Shown: piece after piece, positions 26,433-33,414 of the stretch | How positions within the stretch are numbered: position 1 is the stretch's first letter | Layout: each line of letters opens with the position of its first letter | From: Streptomyces sp. JHA26 | GTDB lineage: Bacteria > Actinomycetota > Actinomycetes > Streptomycetales > Streptomycetaceae | DNA length: 64,000 nucleotides | Reading direction: 5' to 3' | NCBI RefSeq assembly: GCF_002005565.1 | Contig: NZ_BDJC01000038.1 | Location: 1 to 64,000 of the forward strand | Position numbers and translations under genes: made by a program | The notes under the pieces: model-generated | The model's input: only the letters and a program-made list of their open reading frames with translations | The model's database searches: none | Told to the model about the DNA's origin: nothing

Positions 26433-27335
26433 TCAATCGACCGGCGCGGGTGTCGGCAGGGCCTCCTCGGCCACCGCGAGCACGGCCCGCAGCGCGGCGG
26501 ACGGGTTGTCGGTGCGCCAGGCGAGCGCGGCCTGCCGCCGCACCGGCGGACCGGCCAGGGGCCGGTACACGAGCCCGCCCTGCTTGATGTGCCGGACGGA
26601 GGAGACGGTGAGGGTGACGCCGACGCCCGCCGCCACGAGGGCGAGGATCGTGTACGAGTCGGGGGCCTCCTGCACCACACGCGGGTTGAAGCCGGCCGAC
26701 TCGCAGACCTCGACCATCGCGTCGCGCACCGTGGAACCCGCGTTCGCGGGGAAGGAGACGAAGGGTTCGTCGGCCAGGACGGCGATGGGGATGCTGTCGA
26801 GTTCGGCCAGCCTGTGGTCGGAGGGCAGGGCGCACAGCAGTTCCTCCTCGTCGATCACCCGGTAGGCCACTCCCGGCTGGGTCACCGGGAGCCGGACGAA
26901 CCCGAGGTCGAGGGAGCCGTCGGCGACCCGCGACAGGGCCACGTTGGCGTACGTCTGCCCCTTCATGACCAGCTCCAGGGCGGGGTGGGCGGCCCGGACC
27001 GCCCGGGTCAGCAGGGGCAGCGTCTCGTGGCTGGAGGCACCGGCGAAGCCGATGGTGACCCGGCCGTACTCCCCCCGTCCGGCGGCCTTGGCGGTCCGGA
27101 CCGCGATGTCGAGGTCCTCGAGGACGGTGCGCACGGGTTCGAGGAAGGACTCCCCCGCACTGGTGAGCCGTACCGAGCGGGTGTTGCGCTCGAAGAGCTG
27201 GACGCCGAGCTCCTTCTCCAGCTGGCGGATCTGCTGGCTGAGCGGGGGCTGGGCCATCTGCAGCCTCTTGGCGGCCCGGCCGAAGTGCAGCTCCTCGGCC
27301 ACCGCGGTGAACGCCGTGAGATGACGCAGTTCCAT
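26433..27335 (-). CDS. LysR-type transcriptional regulator
   Basis: A 300-residue LTTR. The N-terminal winged HTH is intact (MELRHLTAFTAVAEELHFGR, AAKRLQMAQPPLSQQIRQLE, then KELGVQLFERNTRSVRLT). The ligand domain starts near residue 90 (VTIGFAGASSHETLPLLTRA). It resembles the CatR/BenM type that senses aromatic or organic-acid intermediates. ATG 27335 gives the typical LTTR start; an in-frame ATG lies 12 nt upstream. Divergent from the CoA-transferase operon, the usual position for a LysR activator. Confidence 0.92.
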   Translation of the reverse strand: MELRHLTAFTAVAEELHFGRAAKRLQMAQPPLSQQIRQLEKELGVQLFERNTRSVRLTSAGESFLEPVRTVLEDLDIAVRTAKAAGRGEYGRVTIGFAGASSHETLPLLTRAVRAAHPALELVMKGQTYANVALSRVADGSLDLGFVRLPVTQPGVAYRVIDEEELLCALPSDHRLAELDSIPIAVLADEPFVSFPANAGSTVRDAMVEVCESAGFNPRVVQEAPDSYTILALVAAGVGVTLTVSSVRHIKQGGLVYRPLAGPPVRRQAALAWRTDNPSAALRAVLAVAEEALPTPAPVD

Positions 27336-27380
27336 CCGAAGACCCATTCATAGCGAGACCGTCTTGATGCCACCCTAATT

Positions 27381-27403
27381 TGGTATTGGACAGTACTCAA
27401 TGG
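27381..27403 (+). promoter_or_regulatory. Putative LysR box in the divergent intergenic region
   Basis: TGGTATTGGAC followed by AGTACTCAATGG, 47-69 nt upstream of the CoA-transferase start and 46 nt upstream of the lysR start. Its sister copy is at 26381-26402. Imperfect dyad symmetry (TTGGTA / TACTCAA) fits a LysR-type site. Confidence 0.6.
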
Positions 27404-27449
27404 CCGCTGACACGGTAGGACGACCCGCACCCACTCGTCGAGGAGCACC

Positions 27450-28406
27450 GTGGAACGGACGGATACGGCCGACGGGGCCGGCAAGGTCATGTCGATGAGG
27501 GACGCCGTCGCCGCCTTCGTGCACGACGGCGCCACCGTCTGCCTCGAAGGCTTCACCCACCTCATCCCCACCGCCGCCGGGCACGAGATCATCCGCCAGG
27601 GCCGCCGGGACCTCACCGTCGTACGGATGACGGCGGACATCGTCGTCGACCAGATGATCGCCGCCGGCTGCGTCTCACGGCTGGTGTCCTCCTTCGTGGG
27701 CAATTCCTCGGCCGGTTCGCTCGGTGAGCTGCGGCGCAGGATCGAGCGCGCCGACCCGGCACCGCTCGCCTTCGAGGAGTACAGCCACTACGGGATGGTC
27801 TGCCGCTACCTGGCCGGTGCGCAGCGGCTCCCCTTCTACCCGCTGCGCAGTTACGGCGGCAGCGACCTGCCGGGGGTCAACGGCGACCTGCGCAAGGTGA
27901 CGTCGCCCTACCCCGGGCCTGACGGCGAGCCCGAGCAGGTCTACGTCGTCCCACCGGTCAATCCCGACGTCACGATCGTCCACGCCCAGCGGGCCGATCG
28001 CCTGGGCAACACCCAGATCTGGGGGCTGACCGGCGTCCAGGCGGAGGCGGTGTACGCGGCGGACAAGGCGATCGTCGTGGTCGAGGAGGTCGTCGACGAG
28101 GAAGTGGTCCGCTCGGATCCCAACCGGACGGTGGTGCCGGCTCACGCGGTCGACGCCGTGGTCGTCTGCCCGCGCGGCGCGCACCCGTCCTTCGCGCAGG
28201 GCTACTACGACCGCGACAACGACTTCTACCGCGCCTGGTCGCACATCAGCGCGGATCCGCAACGGCTGCGGGAGTGGCTGGACGAGTGGGTGTACGGAAC
28301 GGCCGACCACGCCGAGTACGCCGCGAAGCTGGGCGAGACGTTCTGGGCGGGACTCTCGGTCGGCGAGGCGCTCAGCGAGCCGGTGAACTACGGGCGGCGG
28401 CTGTGA
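27450..28406 (+). CDS. CoA-transferase subunit alpha (GctA-like)
   Basis: A 318-residue family I CoA-transferase alpha subunit. MSMRDAVAAFVHDGATVCLEGF is the usual start of the fold; VNPDVTIVHAQRADRLGNTQ and the DKAIVVVEEVVDEEVV segment are diagnostic. With the beta subunit it moves CoA between acyl-CoA and a free acid, activating the imported acid. GTG 27450 follows GAGGAG. The stop overlaps a possible GTG start of the next gene. Confidence 0.9.
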   Translation: MERTDTADGAGKVMSMRDAVAAFVHDGATVCLEGFTHLIPTAAGHEIIRQGRRDLTVVRMTADIVVDQMIAAGCVSRLVSSFVGNSSAGSLGELRRRIERADPAPLAFEEYSHYGMVCRYLAGAQRLPFYPLRSYGGSDLPGVNGDLRKVTSPYPGPDGEPEQVYVVPPVNPDVTIVHAQRADRLGNTQIWGLTGVQAEAVYAADKAIVVVEEVVDEEVVRSDPNRTVVPAHAVDAVVVCPRGAHPSFAQGYYDRDNDFYRAWSHISADPQRLREWLDEWVYGTADHAEYAAKLGETFWAGLSVGEALSEPVNYGRRL

Positions 28407-28432
28407 CCGCGCCGCAGGAAAGGAAAGAGACC

Positions 28433-29209
28433 GTGACGCTCACCGCACCCGGGGCGGTCACCTCCTCGGAGCTGCTCGCCGTCGTCGCCTCCCGTGAACT
28501 GGCCTGTCGGCGCACGGTGTTCGCCGGTATCGGACTGCCGACGCTCGCCACCGAACTGGCCCATCTGACGGTCGCACCGCAGATCGAGGTGGTGTACGAG
28601 TCCGGCGTCTGCGGCGCGCACCCGTCGCACCTGCCGGAGACCATCGCCGACGCCGTGCTCATCTCGGGTGCGGAGGCGGTGCTGTCCATGCCGGCGCTGT
28701 TCGGGTACGTCCTGCAGGGCGGCCACATCGACGTCGGCTTCCTGGGTGCCGCCCAGATCGACCGGTGGGGCAACCTCAACACCTCCGTGATCGGGGACTG
28801 GGAGCGCCCGCAGGTACGACTGCCGGGCTCCGGCGGCGCCGTCGAGGTGATGGCCAACTCCCGCGAGGTGTTCGTGGTGATGCGCCGGCACACTCCGCGC
28901 TCCTTCACCGAGACCCTGGACTTCTGCACCACCCCCGGCCCGGACCGGGCACTGGCGCAGGGCATCCGCCCGCTGGGCGTCGGCGTCACCCGGGTCATCA
29001 CCGAACTGGGCATCCTGGCCCGTGAGGGAGTCGGCGAGGAGCTGCGACTGGTGGCCGTCCATCCCGGTGTGACGGTCGGTCAGGTCCGCGAGGCCACCGG
29101 CTGGGACCTCGAGGTGGCCGACTCGGTGGAGACCGTGGAGCCGCCGACCGCGGCGGAGCTGCGGCTGCTGAGGGAGGACGTGGACCCCGGCCGCGTGTAC
29201 CTCCGCTGA
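28433..29209 (+). CDS. CoA-transferase subunit beta (GctB-like)
   Basis: A 258-residue beta subunit. CRRTVFAGIGLPTLATELAH is the typical N-terminal region, VVYESGVCGAHP contains the Glu expected to form the CoA thioester, and GGHIDVGFLGAAQIDRWGNL is a strong family motif. GTG 28433 was chosen because AGGAAAGGAAAG lies just before it; a GTG at 28403 overlapping the alpha-subunit stop (GTGA) is the alternative and adds 10 residues. Forms a heteromeric enzyme with the preceding subunit. Confidence 0.88.
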   Translation: MTLTAPGAVTSSELLAVVASRELACRRTVFAGIGLPTLATELAHLTVAPQIEVVYESGVCGAHPSHLPETIADAVLISGAEAVLSMPALFGYVLQGGHIDVGFLGAAQIDRWGNLNTSVIGDWERPQVRLPGSGGAVEVMANSREVFVVMRRHTPRSFTETLDFCTTPGPDRALAQGIRPLGVGVTRVITELGILAREGVGEELRLVAVHPGVTVGQVREATGWDLEVADSVETVEPPTAAELRLLREDVDPGRVYLR

Positions 29210-29265
29210 GCCGGATCGCGCCCCCTGCCGAGCCGGCTCGTCGCCCGTGTTCCGCGCGTTCTCGC

Positions 29266-29289
29266 GCAGTCCCGCAGTCCCGCAGTCCC
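29266..29289 (+). repeat. Triple 8-bp tandem repeat
   Basis: GCAGTCCC is repeated three times without interruption, 27 nt before the start of the dehydrogenase gene. Probably slippage; no function seen. Confidence 0.8.
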
Positions 29290-29315
29290 GCACCTACGGA
29301 AGGACCGTTTTCGCC

Positions 29316-30857
29316 ATGCGCATCAGGATCGTCGGTGCCGGAGCCATGGGCCGCGGCATCGCCCAGTGGGCTGCGTCCGCCGGACACACCGTGGAGCTGT
29401 GCGACGTACGGCGGGAGGCCGTGACGGCGGCCGTCGACTTCGTACGGTCGATGCTCGAACGGGCCGTCGACAAGGGCCGGATGTCCGCCGCGGACAGTGC
29501 CTCGGCCCTGGAGCGGCTCGTCGCGCTGGACGACCCGTGGGCCGCCGGCCCGGACGTCGGGCTGGTCGTCGAAGCCGTACGGGAGGACCTGGACACCAAG
29601 GCCGAGGTGTTCGGGAAGCTGGAACAGGTCCTGCCCGCCTCCACCGTCTTCGCCACCAACACCTCGTCCCTGTCCGTCACCCGGCTCGCCGCCACCCTGG
29701 CGGACCCGAGCCGGCTCGTGGGGCTGCACTTCTTCAATCCCGTACCGCTGATGAAGATCGTCGAGGTGGTGCCGGGTGCGGCGACCCGGCCGGACATCCC
29801 GCCGGCCCTCACCGCGCTGGTGGAGGGGTGCGGCCACCGTGCGGTCACGGTCGCGGACACGCCGGGTTTCCTCGTCAACCATGCCGGCCGGGGCCTGGTC
29901 ACCGAGGCGCTGGCGCTGCTGGAGGAGTCGGTCGCCGGGCCGTCGGACATCGACCGGATCGCCCGGGACGTGCTGGGGCTGCGCATGGGTCCGTTCGAAC
30001 TGATGGACCTCACGGGGCTGGACGTCACGGCCGCGGTGATCGACTCGATCTGGGAGGGCTTCCGCCACGAGGACCGCCTGCGCCCCTCCTACCTCACTCC
30101 GCACCGCGTGACCGCCGGGTTGCACGGTCGCAAGACGGGCCGGGGCTGGTACGCCTACGGGTCCGACGCCCCCGCGTCCGAAGCCGAGCCGCCGGTGACG
30201 GGTGACGCGGACCGGCCGGTGTTCGTGGCGCAGACGGCTTCCCCGTCCGCGGCCGCGCTCAGGGAGGCGCTGGTCGCCGCCGGGGCGGCGGTGGAGACCG
30301 GCTCCGAGCCGTCCGGCGACTCGGTGGTGCTGGCTCCGGTGTGGGGCACCACGGTGGCCTCCGCCGTGGCCGCGCTGGGCCTGCCCGCCGGACGCACCTT
30401 CGGGGTGGACCCGCTGCCCGCGGCGGGCCGGCGCAGGGTGCTCGCGGTGACGCCCGCGGCGGACCCGCCCGCCGCGCGGGACGCGCGTGCGGTCCTGGCC
30501 CGCGCGGCGGACGGTGAGGAGCGGTACGCCGTGTCGGTGGTACGGGACACGGCCGGCTCGGTGGCCCAGCGGCTGCTGGCCTCCGTGGTGTCGGTGGCCT
30601 CCGCGATGGCGGAGCGCTCGCTCGCCTCCCCGGCGGACATCGACCTGGCCGTGCGGATCGGTCTCGGCTACCCCGTGGGGCCCCTGAGTTGGGGCGACCG
30701 CGTGGGCGCCGCGCGGATGCTGGAGCTCCAGCGAGCTCTGTACGCCACGACCGGCGACCCGAGGTACCGCCCGACCCGCTGGCTCACCGAACGCGGCCAG
30801 CTGGGCCTCCCCCTGACGGCACCGGGCACGTCACCCGCCGACTGCACCGGCCGGTGA
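29316..30857 (+). CDS. 3-hydroxyacyl-CoA dehydrogenase (PaaH-like, two C-domains)
   Basis: A 513-residue NAD-dependent dehydrogenase. The Rossmann motif is IRIVGAGAMGRGIAQWAASA (residues 3-22), followed by VVEAVREDLDTKAEVF, NTSSLSVT and LHFFNPVPLMKIVEVV. The first C-terminal domain is DTPGFLVNHAGRGLVTEALA...; a second degenerate one lies near the end (DTAGSVAQRLLASVVSVASA, GLGYPVGPLSWGD), as in the PaaH/PaaC type used in aromatic and dicarboxylic acid degradation. Oxidises 3-hydroxyacyl-CoA to the thiolase substrate. ATG 29316 behind GGAAGGACC. Confidence 0.92.
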   Translation: MRIRIVGAGAMGRGIAQWAASAGHTVELCDVRREAVTAAVDFVRSMLERAVDKGRMSAADSASALERLVALDDPWAAGPDVGLVVEAVREDLDTKAEVFGKLEQVLPASTVFATNTSSLSVTRLAATLADPSRLVGLHFFNPVPLMKIVEVVPGAATRPDIPPALTALVEGCGHRAVTVADTPGFLVNHAGRGLVTEALALLEESVAGPSDIDRIARDVLGLRMGPFELMDLTGLDVTAAVIDSIWEGFRHEDRLRPSYLTPHRVTAGLHGRKTGRGWYAYGSDAPASEAEPPVTGDADRPVFVAQTASPSAAALREALVAAGAAVETGSEPSGDSVVLAPVWGTTVASAVAALGLPAGRTFGVDPLPAAGRRRVLAVTPAADPPAARDARAVLARAADGEERYAVSVVRDTAGSVAQRLLASVVSVASAMAERSLASPADIDLAVRIGLGYPVGPLSWGDRVGAARMLELQRALYATTGDPRYRPTRWLTERGQLGLPLTAPGTSPADCTGR

Positions 30858-31062
30858 GGACGGCGGCTTCGTGCCGCAACCGGTCGACGGCGGCAGGCCG
30901 GGCCGGGTCCTCACTGCGGCCGGCGGCCTCCGTCCCGGCGGAGGCCTCGTCCCGGGTGGACCCGGCCGTCCAGCCCTGCCGGGGCCTTTCGCGCGCCGGC
31001 GGGGGCCGCGGTGGGCCGTGCCGGGGCCCTGGAGCCGGGTCCGTGCCGGTGGACGGCCCGGC

Positions 31063-31593
31063 TCAGCCCGTGAGGGACAGGACCAGTGCGGCACTGGGAG
31101 CGCAGCGGAGCCGGCCCTCGCGTATGGCGGCGACAGCTTCCGGCAGGGGGACGCGAAGGGTCCTCAGGTCCGCCTCGGAGGGCTCCGTGGCGGCCGGACC
31201 GGATGTCGGCTGGTCGACGCGCCACAGGTGGACCCGGCAGTCGGTGAGGCCTGGCAGGGGGTGGAGGGAGCCGTGCCCCGTCCAGGTGCCGCCGCGGTAC
31301 CCCGTCTCCTCGGCCAGCTCGCGCCGTGCCGCGGTCAACGTGTCGTCGTCGTCCGGGTCGACGGACCCGCCGGGCAGCTGCCACAGGGCACCGGCGAGGT
31401 AGTGATACTGCTCGACCAAGAGAATCTGCCCGTCGACGAGAGCGGCCACCCGGACCTGGTCGGGTGCCTGGACCCAGTCGTAGTCGCCGCGTCGTCCGTC
31501 GGGCCCGGTGACCTCATCACGGTGCACCTGGAAATGGGGGGTGTGGTACGGCATCGTGCCGCCGTGCCGGGTCCAGGGTCCTCGCTGCTCCAC
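31063..31593 (-). CDS. Nudix hydrolase (ADP-ribose pyrophosphatase-like)
   Basis: A 176-residue Nudix protein. The Nudix box is GGSVDPDDDDTLTAARRELA followed by EETGY: the REL-x-EE-x-G core is intact, but the first acidic position is Asp rather than Glu. VRVAALVDGQILLVEQYHYL and LWQLPGG are typical of ADP-ribose/NDP-sugar hydrolases. GTG 31593 (MEQRGPWTRHG) matches related proteins as I recall them; ATG 31554 is the alternative and may be preferred because a strong hairpin ends 8 nt upstream of the GTG. Confidence 0.82.
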   Translation of the reverse strand: MEQRGPWTRHGGTMPYHTPHFQVHRDEVTGPDGRRGDYDWVQAPDQVRVAALVDGQILLVEQYHYLAGALWQLPGGSVDPDDDDTLTAARRELAEETGYRGGTWTGHGSLHPLPGLTDCRVHLWRVDQPTSGPAATEPSEADLRTLRVPLPEAVAAIREGRLRCAPSAALVLSLTG

Positions 31594-31600
31594 GTGAGCA

Positions 31601-31631
31601 CCGTACCGGCCCGGCCGGCGGGCCGGTACGG
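31601..31631 (-). terminator. Strong stem-loop between membrane protein and Nudix genes
   Basis: CCGTACCGGCCCG pairs perfectly over 13 bp with CGGGCCGGTACGG around a 5-nt loop. It follows the stop of the upstream minus-strand gene by 24 nt and fits its terminator, yet lies within the presumed leader of the Nudix gene. Confidence 0.65.
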
Positions 31632-31654
31632 GGCGGGTCGGGACCGGGCGGCTG

Positions 31655-32377
31655 TCAGCTGCCCACGGGTCCGCGAGGCGGTGCCACGGCACGGGGGCGG
31701 TGGGCCAGAGGTGCGTCGATCATCGCTTCGGCGTCCCGGACACCGGCAAGTCGTGCGAACGCCAGCAGGTAGCTGCGGGCATTGCCCTGGAGCAGTCGCA
31801 GTTCGGCACGGCAGTCCGCGGCGAGGGGCCACTCCGTTTCGGGGCGCCCCGGTGACGCCTCCTCGAAGGCCCGCAGGCGCGGGTGCCACCGGGACAGGAA
31901 CGGACGCAGTTCGAGGTTGAGGAAGTTCACGGCCAGGCACTCCACGGTCATCCCGACGCTCACATGAGTGGAGGGGCGACTGACCTTCAGCGTTTCCCGG
32001 GTGGTCGCGAACAGCCCGTACAGGGAGGTCAGTGCCTCCCGCAGCAGGCCGTCCTCGTCGTCGAGTCGCTGCACCGACACGCGCGTCACCGACTCGACGA
32101 AAAGCTGCCAGGCGACCTGCCGGGAGTCGTTGTTCACCACGAAGGTGAGTTCACTGAGCTGCGGCACGGTCACCTTCACCTCCGTGAGGCGGGCGGAGCG
32201 CCGGTAGGCGTCGAGGCCGACGGCGACCAGGGCACCCGCCAGGGCGCCGGTGATCGCGAAGAGGAAGAAGCCGCTGGTGTGGCCGACGGCACGGACGCCG
32301 AGCCCGACCACCGCCCCCGCGATCACGGACAGTCCGATGCGTGTCGTACGACCGGCCTGCCTGCCGAGTCGGTTCAT
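31655..32377 (-). CDS. Two-helix membrane protein, unknown
   Basis: A 240-residue protein from ATG 32377 behind GGGGGA. Two adjacent membrane segments (IGLSVIAGAVVGLGVRAVG and FFLFAITGALAGALVAVGL, residues 13-53) are followed by a soluble domain (VKVTVPQLSELTFVVNNDSR, SVTRVSVQRLDDEDGLLREA). Loop charges place the soluble part in the cytoplasm. I do not recognise a named domain. Confidence 0.75.
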   Translation of the reverse strand: MNRLGRQAGRTTRIGLSVIAGAVVGLGVRAVGHTSGFFLFAITGALAGALVAVGLDAYRRSARLTEVKVTVPQLSELTFVVNNDSRQVAWQLFVESVTRVSVQRLDDEDGLLREALTSLYGLFATTRETLKVSRPSTHVSVGMTVECLAVNFLNLELRPFLSRWHPRLRAFEEASPGRPETEWPLAADCRAELRLLQGNARSYLLAFARLAGVRDAEAMIDAPLAHRPRAVAPPRGPVGS

Positions 32378-32715
32378 GTGCGTCCCCCCGCGATTCCTCG
32401 TTCCCGTTCCCACCCGCCAGGATCCGGCCCCGGCCCGATGACGGACCCTACCCGCAGCCGCGTGGGAACAACTGCCCCTGCGCGTGGGCCCGTCCGCGGT
32501 GAGAGGGCCGACGACGATCACTTCCCCGCACCGCGCACGGCAGCCTCTGCCCGGTGTGCGCGCCATCGCACCGGTCACCGCCGCGCACAGCCGCGTGACG
32601 ACGGCCGGCAGGCGACCGGGCTTCGTCCAAGTCCCCCCGGCAGCACGTCTGCTCGGTAGAGTCGGGGGTGTCCGACCCGGCTGATCGGTCCTACTTCGGG
32701 CACAGGGGGATTGTC
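32378..32715. other. Divergent intergenic region, little seen
   Basis: Separates the membrane-protein gene from the lipoprotein-TIR operon. A TAGAGT hexamer at 32657-32662 could be a -10 element for the operon. No ORF, repeat or strong hairpin can be supported. Confidence 0.4.
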
Positions 32716-33414
32716 ATGCCTTCCAGCACATCCTTGTGTTCACGTCGGCGCTGCTTCCGGCGCCCGCTCCGCTCGACTGCGGCTCGGACCGTGCTGCCGG
32801 TCCTGGCCCTGGCGGGGATGTTCGCCGGCGGATGCGCCGACACGAGCGGGCCGCCCCGGGCGACGCCCTCGTCTCCGGGCCGGGCGATGCCTCCGGCCTC
32901 GTTTCCGCCCGCTCCACCGGCTGCCGCACGGTGTGACGGTGCGGTGCTCGACCACCGGGACATCCGTCATCCCGAGCTCGGGGCGGTCCGCGTGTTCCTG
33001 GTCCGGCGTTCCACCTTCCTCGATTCCACGGGGTGCGTCGCAGCCGTCACCGGCAGCGGGCGCGCACTGGCCTCCGTCGACGTGGACATCTACGAGAACG
33101 AGCTGCGCTTCGCCGCCCCCGCGACCGACGCCACGGGGAACACCTTCGTGATCTACAACCCTGGTCGCTATGACGGAGTGCTGGTGCTCGTACCCGACGC
33201 GGACGGGTTCGAGGACATCGACTGGAGCGACACCAGGGAACACTATTCGGGCGGCCGGTTCGCCTACTACCACGCACGGCTCGCCGGCCCCGGCGAGGAC
33301 GGCCGCTACACGATCGTCCAGTCCGAGAACTCGTGCACACCCAGCTGCGCCCAAGGCGCCACCACACAGGTGACGTTGCGTTGGAACGGGCACGACTACC
33401 TGCCGGTCGGATAA
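32716..33414 (+). CDS. Lipoprotein coupled to TIR-WD40 gene
   Basis: A 232-residue putative lipoprotein from ATG 32716 behind GGGGGA. A basic N-terminus and hydrophobic stretch (VLPVLALAGMFAGGC) end in a lipobox-like AGGC; a Pro/Ser-rich linker and a soluble domain follow (DHRDIRHPELGAVRVFLVRR, TFVIYNPGRYDGVLVLVPDA) with a paired Cys near the C-terminus (SENSCTPSCAQG). It should be anchored on the outer face of the membrane. Its TAA stop shares the A of the next gene's ATG (TAATG), implying coupled translation and a partner role for the TIR protein. No family recognised. Confidence 0.75.
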   Translation: MPSSTSLCSRRRCFRRPLRSTAARTVLPVLALAGMFAGGCADTSGPPRATPSSPGRAMPPASFPPAPPAAARCDGAVLDHRDIRHPELGAVRVFLVRRSTFLDSTGCVAAVTGSGRALASVDVDIYENELRFAAPATDATGNTFVIYNPGRYDGVLVLVPDADGFEDIDWSDTREHYSGGRFAYYHARLAGPGEDGRYTIVQSENSCTPSCAQGATTQVTLRWNGHDYLPVG

